Assembly (NCBI GenBank): GCA_016490735.1
Contig: JAEMWC010000010.1
Location: 256,001 to 320,000, forward strand
DNA: 64,000 nucleotides
Reading direction: 5' to 3'
Source of the DNA: Pachyseris speciosa
Lineage: Eukaryota > Cnidaria > Anthozoa > Scleractinia > Pachyseridae
The notes beneath the pieces were generated by a model. It did not search any database. It saw only the letters and a program-made list of their open reading frames with translations, and had not been told where the DNA came from. Positions 11,488 to 22,143 of this stretch are shown here, piece after piece; position 1 is the stretch's first letter, and each line of letters opens with the position of its first letter. A program made the translations under genes and the position numbers.

Positions 11488-12203
11488 AGGCCTGTCCCGA
11501 TTGCGCTGGAAAAATCGCCAAAAAGTGCTCAAATAGTGCACAATTTTTATAAAAAGTGCTTGAAATTTAGAAACAGTGCACGAACGTTGCTCGCAGATTT
11601 TTATTATTCCCTCATGAGCGGCTGTTCATACATATTCCTAGTTTTATCAAACTTTTAAATCTCGATTTTCTATTACTGAGGTGACCATAAAGTATAACAA
11701 CGTTTGTCGAACTAAAACTCAGTCAGTAAAGTACACAGCATCACAGAGCTGTATGCAATCAACCGTATAGCTACAACTGCTAGTCTCTCTTCGATCTATT
11801 GTATCGAGGCATCACAGAAGCTTCAATAAAATCTTGTAGAGCACTGTCTTGCTGGGCGTTAGGTAGACTGAAAACTCGTTCAGCTGCACTAGAAGGACGC
11901 CACACACGAGGGGAACATTCGCAGAGTAGGAGAACAGGGAATATTCCCTTGAAGAGTTCAGACGATGAAACCAGTTACAGGGACAAAAGGTTTACACGGG
12001 GGGAACGGAATAATAGAAATTTTAGTCTTTTTGACTGAAATTCACGAAAAATAGACCAGAAATGAGCCGCGGAGTCAAGATCAGTCGTAGGCTCAAGAAA
12101 GTTAATTAAAATTAGGGCAACCCTAAAATATGGAATCCGGAAACCGGAATCCGGAAACTATAACCGGGTAAAAGAAAACTTGATCTCAGTTAAAAATAGA
12201 GCT
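11488..12203. other. Unit-foreign sequence without recognised gene
   Basis: Starts at the breakpoint in GPCR copy 3. A 79-codon open frame (11799-12038, +) has no recognisable domain and I do not call it a gene. The repeat origin is unclear. Confidence 0.5.
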
Positions 12204-12280
12204 ATATACTAAAGGAACCATGCAAACACAGTTTGCCACTCAGCTTTCGACACACATCTCTGTTGAAAGAAAAACTTTTT

Positions 12281-12352
12281 TGCCCCGAGTCGGAATCGAA
12301 CCGACGTTCCCCAGTTACTAGTCGGGCGTGATAACCACTACACTACCGGAGC
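12281..12352 (-). tRNA. tRNA gene, anticodon AGT (Thr) by loop, Val-like D-arm (left arm)
   Basis: Mirror copy of the gene at 12394-12465, with identical sequence as far as I can read. Read on the - strand it shows a 7-bp acceptor stem, box A (TAGTGTAGTGG), the loop CTAGTAA, a perfect 5-bp T-stem with loop TTCGATT, and discriminator A. A T run follows after a few bases as a possible pol III terminator. Confidence 0.75.
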
Positions 12353-12393
12353 AACCACGCTGGCATAAAAGTGGCTGCGTTGCCAGCGTGGTT

Positions 12394-12465
12394 GCTCCGG
12401 TAGTGTAGTGGTTATCACGCCCGACTAGTAACTGGGGAACGTCGGTTCGATTCCGACTCGGGGCA
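12394..12465 (+). tRNA. tRNA gene, anticodon AGT (Thr) by loop, Val-like D-arm (right arm)
   Basis: The acceptor GCTCCGG pairs with TCGGGGC (two wobbles). The D-arm GTGTAGTGGTTATCAC is the form typical of eukaryotic tRNA-Val. The anticodon stem CCCGA/CTGGG ends in a G-U and an A-C pair. The loop CTAGTAA puts AGT at 34-36, as in tRNA-Thr(AGT). The T-arm is GTCGG-TTCGATT-CCGAC, the discriminator is A, and AAAAAAGTTTTTC follows. All conserved bases (T8, T33, TTCGA) are in place, so it may be transcribed. The mixed Val/Thr character and weak anticodon stem make charging uncertain. Confidence 0.75.
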
Positions 12466-12627
12466 AAAAAGTTTTTCTTTCAACAGAGATGTGTGTCGAA
12501 AGCTGAGTGGCAAACTGTGTTTGCATGGTTCCTTTAGTATATTGTTCTACGGCTTTCATGGCTTCGAAGGTATTTACATATATAAAAATAGAGCTGTAAT
12601 CAGGATAAGTCATATTGAAATGAAAAA

Positions 12628-12931
12628 CGTTCTCTGGTTAAAAAGATTAAAAACATAAACTTTCGGCCATCAGTCTATAGCCTTTAACGAATGAAAAATG
12701 TAGCGCGCGAACGGAAATCGTCGACGCGGATGATAACTCAAAATCGTTGCCTAGACAATACTCCATTTACATTTTTAGCTTTTTTTTACACTTCTTTTTG
12801 TGTTTTTATTCTCAAAACATTTTTGCACCTTTCGTATATATTTCCGTTCGCGCGCTACATTTTTCATTCGTCAAAGGGTATGGACTGATAACCAAAAGCT
12901 TATGTGTTTTAATCTTTTTAACCAGAGAACG
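12628..12931. mobile_element. Foldback element, about 95-bp arms
   Basis: CGTTCTCTGGTTAAAAAGATT at the left matches AATCTTTTTAACCAGAGAACG at the right. Farther in, ATGAAAAATGTAGCGCGCGA pairs with its complement near 12845-12870. A roughly 125-bp AT-rich centre separates the arms. No coding capacity. It lies only 86 bp from the tRNA inverted repeat. Confidence 0.75.
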
Positions 12932-15644
12932 TATTTTGATTTCAGTTATTTATGTCTATAATATTTCAGGCGTTAGAAATTTGTATGGTAGTCTTTACAC
13001 TAGGCTGTTAAGTAAGACTTATAAGGAGCTGCTAAAGTTTTACTTTTCCGAAATATGTGTGTGAAGGCTTAAGCAAAATCTTAAGAGACAATTTCTGTAA
13101 ATATCGAGAATCCGGCGTCACTCGTAAAATTTCGAAATTCTTCATATCTTGCCTGAATAACACCTATGGTGAGTTATTTTCGAAAATAGAATTCAAAGAT
13201 CGTGAAGCGCTTGCTTTTTTCTGAAATCGAGGAAAGTTTGAAAAACGCCATTTTACCGCCATGACGCTGCCGAAAATAGTGTAAAATGGTACATTTTGTT
13301 ATCGCTCGTGTAGATAAACGCGGTGTCATCTATCAATGTGACTTGGCCAGATCATATGGCATCTCTTGGTCTTTCCAAAGCACAAAATTATTTTGGAAAA
13401 GCTACTGGTATATAACCGTTTTTGACCGTTAAAAATACCCCAGTTCAAACGCTTCAGCGAATGAGCTAATTTTAGCTGACTTCCACACCACAAAAAAGCC
13501 CACTGGTACATACAATTTAACGTTGAAATTAGTATTTTCTTAAAGTGCATATCTTGTGTTCTGTTGTGTTAAAATTTCTTCCGCGGCCCGACAAAAGTGC
13601 TCCGTCGACATACAGAAACGTGAAGTCAAGTTTTGCATCGCCGCCATTCTTGAAATCAACATGAACCTTGCCTTCTTCGAACCAGAGCTTCGTCAAGAAC
13701 TAAAAGTCTACCGATGAAATTCTGAACGCCTAAGGATTACAGTGCAATTCTAAGTTTACTGCTTTCAATCTGTCTGAGAGTGATAACCTTCAACATAAAT
13801 TTTGACAAGGTCAGAGTAGGTGATGAAATTATGTAACTCGACGCTGATTAACACGGCAATTTCCAAGTGACTTAAATTACGTACGCTCGTTCTCAGCTGC
13901 ATCTTTCCTCGAACTATCACCTTCGTAAAGTTATGATGTTATGATATCTTGAATTCCTACTTGGCTACCATCTTCGGTTACAGAAACGTTGCTGTACTTT
14001 GCCTGTAAAGGGAAATTTGTTACATGTAATTGCGTGACGTTGACCAAAGGATTGACAAAAACAATGCTGTTGGATAACCGATAATATTTTCATTTGAACT
14101 TTGCAACAGCGTTCGAGTCGAACAGCTGAAATAAAAAGACTATAAAAATAACTTACCTTTTAAAATTGCCTGGTACACATGTCCAGTCAAGGAAACCACG
14201 TTAGGATGAGATGCATAAAAATCAGGTGTTCAATCGAATGTCATCCCATTTTATATATGGAGATCGCTAGTTGCTCTTACGTTGTTTAAGGAAACTGTGA
14301 CAAATTCCATGACGATCCTGCGATTTGAAACTTATTCACTGTGACTCCAGTGATTCCATTTGATGTCGTACGCATCTTTCTGTATCATTTCGAGCACTGC
14401 TTGCGCGCATTTGTCTTTGTATAATTTTGGTACCAGCGGGGAGGGGTTGTGGACTGGTGAAGTAAATGGGGTAGGGGGTAGTGGTGGTGTGAAAGATATC
14501 CCTGTGAAGGAAACATGGAGTTGTAGTGAAAGGTATTCTTTTTAAAGCAAAGCTGACAAAAATAGTTCTTTTCAGTTTTTTTTCTTTTCTCCACCACCCC
14601 TCCCTGCTCAAAAATGCAATAGTTCCTACCTAAAATTGCGGCATGTCCTCGCGTATATTTTCACTCTTTCGATTCCATACTCCAGATACCCAAATAAATG
14701 TTTTGTCTAAAGATTTCCTTCCCGATGGTCACAAGCAATATACAAGGGGAAAAGAAGCGGTATCTTTGGAAATAATTATCTTGTGGAATAGGCTTCTGTG
14801 TTACGGGAAGACTATTTATGGCGCTGCTTGGCAGTTGTAGCTTCATGAAGTTGTCACATAGCACCCTGAAGTAGAATCTCTCAAAGTTTTCCAACCTTCT
14901 TGCTTTTCACCAAAGAGCAGTGATGTACTAGTAGCAGTGCAGCGACAAAAGCCGACAGTCTTTTTCCGCAGGGAAATTCACTTGTTCTCCTGCTGGAAGC
15001 CCATATTGCTTCGTCACCTGCACTTACTGTCGCAATTTTGCTGTCAAACGTGAAAAAAAGGCAGAACTTGCCGTAGAGACAGAAATTTCGTGATAGAGAA
15101 CAGTATTTCTCCATCTGAGTCAAGGGCTCTCCGCACTTAACATTTCATGACTTAACATTTCAACTGATGTTTGTTGAGTTCTCGCAACACCTGCCCCCCT
15201 CCACACATGACACATGTTTGGATATTAGGGTGCCGCTGGGGTTTTGAAACCCCTTACCTTGTTTAGTAGCCTGTTCGAGGCTATCAGATATTTGGGGCGA
15301 GCGCACGAGAACAAGCGAAGAAAATTTAGGAATACCTGTCCTGTGTTGGGCAACGCCATCTTGTTTTCAAACAATAGCGCTGATATCTAGTCCTAAAAAT
15401 TAGCTAATGGTGATTCATGACCTGCAATGCTAAATAAATGCAGATAAACGTTTTCGATTTCGGATTTTTAAATAGTCGACGATAGTCTTGTAACCACACC
15501 CTGTTAGGACAGATCCAGGCGAACCCTGATTAGGGCAGACTCGCTTGAAACAGGAGCCTGGGCTCCTGCATGAAATTGTATAACCTGTTTAAGACAGATG
15601 GATCAAAACCCATACACCCTATCCAGCGGCACGTCCTCGTATAG

Positions 15645-15646
<2 letters not shown>
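12932..15646. other. Unit-foreign sequence without recognised gene
   Basis: AT-rich DNA unrelated to the array. Open frames of 60-90 codons (e.g. 14336-14611 -, 14643-14840 +) show no domain, signal or splice context that I can support. The last 450 bases (from about 15200) contain short internally repeated phrases such as CCTGTTAGGACAGAT/CCTGATTAGGGCAGA, and look like a degraded repeat. Confidence 0.45.
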
Positions 15647-15711
<65 letters not shown>

Positions 15712-15735
15712 GTATCTATGTATGTATGTATGTAA
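15647..15735. repeat. (TA)n / (TATG)n microsatellite
   Basis: About 50 bp of alternating TA followed by TATG/TATC tetramers. It ends exactly where the GPCR 3' flank of unit 3 resumes, so it marks one edge of the foreign insert. Confidence 0.9.
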
Positions 15736-17221
15736 TCACTAGTTCCAATTCTGTGCCCACGAAACGAAATTTGAATAACTTAGTGAAGAGATACCTTGTA
15801 TGCCGTGCAATATAAGATATAACTGGTAAATATGAATACCACTTGGTGAAAGGTTTTAACATATTCAATGAAGCTTTCCTTGTAAATAGCCACCTAATTA
15901 AGATATTGTTCATCGTCCCATCTATTTAAAATATTGGTTGTTTCTTCAATATTAATTTTAAAAAGATTCCAGTGCATGAAGAATAGAAGATACTTAAAAG
16001 TACATTTACTGTTGAGGGAATAATTTCCACTCTACAAAACGCTAGCTTGTAAGTAAGCAAATATAAATCCAACAAAAAGAATTGTAAATAAACCTGTTGT
16101 CACCTGTAACATGACTTAGCTGATTTAAGACACTTTGCTGAACGGTTCAGTATTAACCGTTCTTTGTGACTCTGGATGCAAACTATGCGAAACTTTCAAA
16201 ACCGTTGTTTGGTCGAATTTGCGGTTGAAATATTGTTGGTATTTGCGAAACTCCAGTTAGGAAGGAATGTTATACTCGAACTTCCTTTGTAAAAGCGAAT
16301 AAAACATTGTAACGTAGGAGTGTAATAATGGTTCTCTTCTGTCTTTCGCCCAAGTTTCAGTGAATTGACAATAATTTAGATACCCTCAGAATGTCTTGTT
16401 TACTGTAAACCCCACACTCTTTCTGTCTTTTATCTCTTCCGTTATTTCTACTTTTTTAAAAGGTATCAATGCCTTACACTGTTTTAAAACAAAACGAGAT
16501 CTATTAGCCCCAAATTGAAGCTCTTTAAATTTGAATCTCTCAAATCATAAGTCTGAGGGGGTTTTGGGGAGTGAAATCATCTTTATCTTCTCGGAAACTG
16601 CATTGGGTTTTTATAAATTAACCCCTTCGTTCTGCTCGAATGATCTCATAGTAGTTTCTTGGCGCCCTGTTACCAGGTTTAACTCATTTGTCGCGTTCCC
16701 TGTCATTTGTTAGGTTCAGCACGAGCGAGTTCTCATGCGTTGCTTCTCTTTTACAGCTCTAAACCACAAAACTTTGCAAATTTTATAGGATTTCTTTTAT
16801 CCCTTGCTCTCCTATAAACAATCATTTCGTTTTCCTTGAATTCACCTGCTCAGTCACATGTTCAAAAAATAGGAAACAAATAGGCAAGACAACGGCATCG
16901 GTTTATTCATTTATTCATAAACTAAATGTTAATAAGTTTGGCTAATTTTCCTATAGCACCCGCTCTTAATTTGGCGGGCGAGACAAAGATTAATAAGCAT
17001 GGAACATTTAACATTTTAACAGGAGCAAACTTTTGGCGGTGTAGTTCTGGCGTTTTATGTACTAAATGACTGAGTCCCTGATCATTAGATCGCCAAACAT
17101 TTGCAACATGTGCTATTTGACGGGAAAAACTTTTTTTCTAACCTGTACGTGAACAACAAACGGTGAGGAGAACATCTTGTTCAACTTCCGAAAAAAGGTG
17201 TTGAGAATTTTTTTCTATTTC

Positions 17222-17330
17222 GGAGTGGAGATGGGAATGCGGAGTGGAGATAGAAATGTGAAGAGGGCGGATGTCTGTGGCGGTGTGTGTGGGGGGGAGG
17301 GGAGAGGGGGGGCCTGTCGCGGGTGTGGGC
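17222..17330 (+). repeat. G-rich tract of unit 4
   Basis: Homologue of the 2268-2345 tract. Two near-identical GGAGTGGAGAT segments precede GTGTGTGGGGGGGAGGGGAG and GGGGGGG runs. Confidence 0.6.
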
Positions 17331-17714
17331 AAAAGAGGTTCTTTCCGAAACACGGCTGTAAGGCAATTTTAGACAAACACGAGGACTGCTCAACGATTAC
17401 CAGGAATTCGAGATCATATATCCCAGAACTATATTTCATAGACAGTCGAAAAACTCGAAGCTATGATCTGCACCCAGTTTCAATATTGCACTGAAGGAGG
17501 CTAGAAACGTTTTGGAGTATCTTACTGACTACAGGCGATTCCTGATGGAAACTGAGCGTGCTGCCGCGTTTTTGTTTTGTTTCGTTTTGTCCTGGTATTG
17601 CTTTGTTTTCGTTAGCGTTTTGGTTTTGTTTTGTTCAGATTTGTTTACGTTTAGTGGTTTCGAGTTTTGAGAATAAAAAATAAAAAAGTTTACCTACGAG
17701 TACACTCTCTGCTT

Positions 17715-17902
17715 AACAAATAGATTCCATGTTGCCGTGCGTCTGTTCAGTAATACATCACAGATGACGTCAAAATGTGGTAAAAACAAAGAAGTGGCAC
17801 ACGAGCCGCAGGCGAGTGTGTCACTGATGTTTTTACCACATTTTGACGTCTTCTGTGATCTATTACTACACAGACGCACGGCAACATGGAATCTATTTGT
17901 TT
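17715..17902. mobile_element. Foldback MITE with internal CRE-like palindromes
   Basis: AACAAATAGATTCCATGTTG at the left matches its complement at the right end, and ATGACGTCAAAATGTGGTAA matches TTACCACATTTTGACGTC. The arms are about 75 bp around a 40-bp centre containing GGCACACGAGCCGCAGGCGA. TGACGTCA is a consensus CREB/ATF site. I recall this as a very abundant coral foldback family, which a database search should confirm. Confidence 0.75.
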
Positions 17903-18559
17903 TATATAATAAAGAAACAAAATGCAAGCGAAAAACTTGTTTATTTTCACATTTTTGGAAAAAAGTGGGTCGTGATGACGTAATCTGTGCATCTGTCCTC
18001 TAATAGATCATAGCTAAGAACCAATCACAACGCGCGAACTATTCACCTTATTATAAAATTCACCATAGACCACCCTTCAGATGAGACAAAAGAACAAACA
18101 ACACAAACAATAGACCCTGGCCCTAAATCAATAGGGCTGCGACACTATCCCCGCCACTGAAATTTAGAGCTTATAGGAGCTGCGAGGCAATTGAATCTTT
18201 ACCAAGCTCAGCTGTTCTACTATGAGCGACATTGGTTCAAATTTGATATTGGTGGCCATATGCTTGACCCGGCTGGATTTTCTTTTCTATCCTAAATAAA
18301 TGTCAGGTTTGCCGCGATCTCGATACTTGCTTTGATTAACAGATATGATGAGTATTTTAGAGGACAACTTAGAGGCAGGTGTATTAATTTATTTTTCAAA
18401 GGTTTAAACTAATTGAATATTAAGACTTCCTTTTTACGCTCTGATCAAAAGTCGATCTCTCCTTACACCATGGATAGCTCAATTATTTCACCAACAGTTA
18501 AGCGCATTTTAGTCCCGGTATATTTGTATGGGGCGCCGTTTGTAAATTTATTATTTAGA

Positions 18560-19310
18560 CTAAATTCATGCCGTTTTTTTCCTTATTTATAAATAAAGCT
18601 ATGTCTTACAAAATTATTTATATATCATGAAGTTAGGCAAAGCAGTCGTAAATCTGTTATTTATAAATAATGAAGTTTGCCAGTTGTGCAAATTTATTAT
18701 TTATAAATAATGAAATTTCAGGCCATGAGCATAATTCTATGATTTATATATAATGCCTTTTGCTGTGCTGCATGAATGTCATTATTTATAAATAATGACT
18801 TAAGCGCTTGGCAAATGTCATTATTTATAAATAATGACTTTAGCAGCGCTTGCAAAATTTCATGGTTTATAAATCATGAATTTCGCGGCGCTTGGCAAAT
18901 TCCATGGTTTATAAATCATGACTTTAGCGGCGCTTGCAAAATTTCATGGTTTATAAATAATGAATTTAGCGGCGCTTAGCAAATTCCATGGTTTATAAAT
19001 CATGACTTTAGCAGCGCTTGCAAAATTTCATGGTTTATAAATCATGACTTTAGCGGCGCTTGCAAAATTTCATGGTTTATAAATAATGAATTTAGCGGCG
19101 CTTGGCAAATTCCATGGTTTATAAATCATGATTTTAGCGGCGTTTGGCAAATTCCATGGTTTATAAATAATGAATTTAGCGGCGCTTGGCAAATTCCATG
19201 ATTTATAAATCATGACTTTAGCAGCGGGTGGAAAATTTCATGGTTTATAAATAATGAATTTAGCGGCCCTTGCAAAATTTCATGGTTTATAAATAATGAC
19301 GTGGCGGTTG
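18560..19310. repeat. Subterminal palindromic satellite, left arm
   Basis: About 16 units of 43-48 bp. Each has a near-palindrome of the type CATGGTTTATAAATCATG followed by TTTAGCGGCGCTTGCAAAATT. Two alternating unit types (GCTTGCAAAATTTCATGG and GCTTGGCAAATTCCATGG) indicate higher-order amplification. The outermost units (18560-18780) are more diverged. Confidence 0.9.
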
Positions 19311-19311
19311 G

Positions 19312-19402
19312 GCGCCAAGTGTAAAACTACGCCAAGTGTAAAAGTACGCCAAGTGTAAAAATACGCCAAGTGTAAAAATATGGCCGCCAAGTGTAAAAAT
19401 AT
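19312..19402 (+). repeat. 17-bp mini-repeat, left arm
   Basis: Five copies of GCCAAGTGTAAAAATAC-type units, the last two joined by TATGGCC. Mirrored at 23379-23468 in the right arm. It sits between the satellite and the presumed transposase promoter. Confidence 0.8.
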
Positions 19403-20008
19403 TATTTACTCAACAGTTTGGTGCAATTTTTGGTATTTCGTACATTGCAAATGTAGTCGTTTGGTCATAAAAGGGAGCTTTCGCAACGACGACGGCCGAA
19501 AAAGTCGTTTTCAAAATATAAATTCTCGTTTTTGTAACTCTTTCGCGATTATTTCAATTTGTTTAGCTTGTAAGATGTTAACAATATAAACCAGGGACTA
19601 AATTACTATAAACGGCGTTACGGTAAGAGAAAGAAAGTGACATTTACCGTAACGCACTCACGTTCTCGAGAAAACCTAAATTTTGGTCATTTCACGTTGT
19701 TGTTTTTATTTTGCAGAGGACGGTAAACACATGTACCAAAACGCACGTGCGGAGCCATTGTTTGTTATTGTTTTGTGGCATTCTCGTTGCCGTTACCGTT
19801 CTCGTTGCTAAAGCTCCCTATATATAAATTTCCACTGTACAACCTTTGCGTGACTTTGCGATTTCTAAATCGCAGCAACATAACTTTGCCATTTACAAAT
19901 CGCAAGGAAGATGACTTGGCCCAGCGTAAATTTATGCCATCGATAGCGTGCCAACTGGTAATTTGTTCAGTTTAAGGCGGGGAATAGTGAGTCGAGAAAC
20001 TAATCATT

Positions 20009-20244
20009 ATGGCGTCTCGGGAATCGTTGTCTAACGTTATTACTGAAGCTGTTTCTCGAGCAGTCAATGACGCCCTGAACAGCGCTTTGTCTCGGGTAAG
20101 TTCTTCAACCATATTACAATTTAGTCCTCTGAAACAGTCAACGATACTGAATTACTGTTTCTCAAGTTAGATATGCGTTGTTTTTCTAGAGTTCGCATAA
20201 TACTAGCGTTCAACAAGCAGCCCCTGCCATTACGACCAAACTAA
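20009..20244 (+). pseudogene. Transposase-gene exon 1 and start of exon 2 (left arm)
   Basis: An ATG at 20009 opens 29 codons ending at 20095, directly followed by a consensus donor (CGG|GTAAGT). A pyrimidine-rich acceptor TTGTTTTTCTAG precedes 20190, from which the frame stays open for 18 codons in phase with exon 1 until a MITE interrupts it at 20245. A TATA box (CTATATATAAA, about 19818) lies about 190 bp upstream. The predicted peptide is hydrophilic with no known domain. I infer it is the N-terminal part of the IS3EU transposase gene; the link to the catalytic exon at 21087 is not proven. Confidence 0.55.
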
Positions 20245-20634
20245 GGGCCTGTTCACATGGAGGTGTGGGACCCTAAGAAGGTGATGTCCCCCACCTACCC
20301 ATGGTCAAAAAAAGCTAGCTAGGCTTCACATGCAACCCCGGGGCGCTGAGGTGAGGTTTAAAATGCTATCTTGTGGTCTCTAAGAACGTATATTGACAAA
20401 CGAATTCAGAGATAATTGCCCGGATGAGTATCACCCCACACCACGTCCAGCATTCACATGGAGAAAACTCAACCCAGCTGAGCGGGTTACCCGCCCTGGC
20501 TGACCGGTGAGGTACCCCACATCACATGTAAACGCGATCGAGAAAGAAAGAGAGATTGTATGGAGAGATTGGTAACCCCACCTAGTGGGGGACCTCACCT
20601 TCCTGGGGTCCCCCACCTCCATGTGAACAGGCCC
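20245..20634. mobile_element. 390-bp MITE, left arm
   Basis: Ends are inverted repeats GGGCCTGTTCACATGGAGGT and its complement. The interior has further TTCACATG/CATGTGAA motifs. It interrupts the exon 2 frame of the transposase gene. The 63-codon frame inside it is part of the repeat and not a gene. The mirrored copy is at 22144-22533. Confidence 0.85.
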
Positions 20635-20681
20635 GAAATAAAAAACTTAGGACAGCCAGACAAACTGCGAGCTCATTAGAG

Positions 20682-20905
20682 CCTGTTGACATGGCGGTGG
20701 TGGACCTCAGGAAGGTGAGGTACCCCATCTAACCGTGGTCAAAAAAAGCTGGCCTTCACATGCAACCCCGGGGCGCTTGGGTGAGGTTTAAAATGCTATC
20801 GCGTGGTCGCTAAGAACGTATATTGACAAAGGAATTCAGAGACAATTGTCAGGATGAACATCACCACCACCCCACCTCCAGCATTCACATGGAGTAAACT
20901 CACAA
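20682..20905. mobile_element. Second, truncated MITE of the same family, left arm
   Basis: Starts AGCCTGTTGACATGGCGGTG and parallels the first 220 bp of the 20245-20634 element (e.g. TGCAACCCCGGGGCGC, CTAAGAACGTATATTGACAA). It lacks the right half. Mirrored at about 21873-22096. Confidence 0.7.
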
Positions 20906-21086
20906 AGCTGTCCTGTTGGCAGTTATTGCTGGAAACATTTTCATTTCTATCTGAATGGCTGGAAAATATTCAGCTAAAGCCGCTGGTTCTGTGTTGAGTT
21001 AGCAAAATAATTAATGACTTGACGTATTTTTTGTACATGTATTTCGTGTACTTTTATACCGAGTTTTATGAACACTGCTTTCATAA

Positions 21087-21587
21087 TTGTATTTTATTCT
21101 TCAGAACGGTATTCCTTTTATTTTAGCTGTCTTGGAGTCTTTCTTCCCCCCTTCCCCCCTCCCCCCCTTTGACAGAAGAAGTTTTATTGAAGTAGTCCCA
21201 ACTGCTAGAGAACGGAAACGGCCAGCCATACGTAGAAGAGTTTACTCCGTCCCCTGCCCCAATTATGTGTGGCATATCGATGGAAATCACAAGTTAATCA
21301 GGTGGCGGTTTGTGGTCCACCATGGCATTGATGGCTTCAGCCGACTTATAACCTTTTGTTCCTGTTCCACAAACAACAGAGTGAGTACAGTTTTTCTTAG
21401 CTTTCAAGAAGCGGTTCGCAAATATGGGCGGCCCTTTCGTGTCCGCACTGACCATGGAGGAGAGAACGTAGCTGTTTGGAGGGATATGACTGCCGCTTGG
21501 GGAGAAGATACTAAATCAGTTATTGTGGGAAGTTCAGTCCACAATCAGAGGATTGAAAGGCACAACAGGTCGCTGAATGAACAGGAA
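21087..21587 (+). pseudogene. IS3EU-like transposase, catalytic core fragment (DD35E)
   Basis: The frame encodes an rve/RNase H-fold integrase core. Asp65 lies in WHIDGNHK, Asp122 in VRTDHGGEN and Glu157 in HNQRIER, so the second and third catalytic residues are 35 apart, as in IS3/retroviral-type enzymes. A pyrimidine-rich TTATTCTTCAG just before AACGG (21105) could be the splice acceptor of this exon. The C-terminus is lost: ten residues after Glu157 the sequence turns back on itself in the 53-bp inverted repeat. The mirror arm has only the last 53 bp, so there is one damaged copy. The enzyme would recognise the TATGGGG ends. Not functional as it stands. Confidence 0.8.
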
Positions 21588-22143
21588 AGACAGAAAGTTC
21601 CTGTTCATTCAGCGACCTGTTGTGCCTTTCAATCCTCTGATTGTGGACTGAGCTTAATAAAAGGAATACCGTTCTTAAGAATAAAATACAATTATGAAAG
21701 CAGTGTTCATAAAACTCGGTATAAAAGTACACGAAATACATGTACAAAAAATACGTCAAGTCATTAATTATTTTGCTAACTCAACACAGAACCAGCGGCT
21801 TTAGCTGAATATTTTCCAGCCATTCAGATAGAAATGAAAATGTTTCCAGCAATAACTGCCAACAGGACAGCTTTGTGAGTTTACTCCATGTGAATGCTGG
21901 AGGTGGGGTGGTGGTGATGTTCATCCTGACAATTGTCTCTGAATTCCTTTGTCAATATACGTTCTTAGCGACCACGCGATAGCATTTTAAACCTCACCCA
22001 AGCGCCCCGGGGTTGCATGTGAAGGCCAGCTTTTTTTGACCACGGTTAGATGGGGTACCTCACCTTCCTGAGGTCCACCACCGCCATGTCAACAGGCCCT
22101 AATGAGCTCGCAGTTTTTCTGGCTGTCCTAAGTTTTTTATTTC

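Larger units (their letters stand above)
12204..12542. repeat. Near-perfect 162-bp inverted repeat with 15-bp spacer
   Basis: The left arm 12204-12365 and right arm 12381-12542 are reverse complements with essentially no mismatch by eye. The spacer is TAAAAGTGGCTGCGT. Each arm holds one complete tRNA gene plus about 75 bp of 3' flank, so the two genes diverge from the centre. Such a short spacer would favour cruciform or hairpin formation and is rarely kept for long in a genome. Confidence 0.95.
9406..16132 (+). repeat. GPCR-array unit 3 (partial, interrupted)
   Basis: Enters the unit at the CGATCTCGATGC landmark (about 9460, equivalent to 2822 in unit 1). The stretch 9670-11165 is a variant upstream region shared only with 24591-26146. 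It then reaches the GPCR promoter and a short 5' stub, is interrupted by 4.2 kb of foreign sequence (11488-15736), and resumes with the GPCR 3' flank (15737-16132). I see no gene in 9406-11361. Confidence 0.75.
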
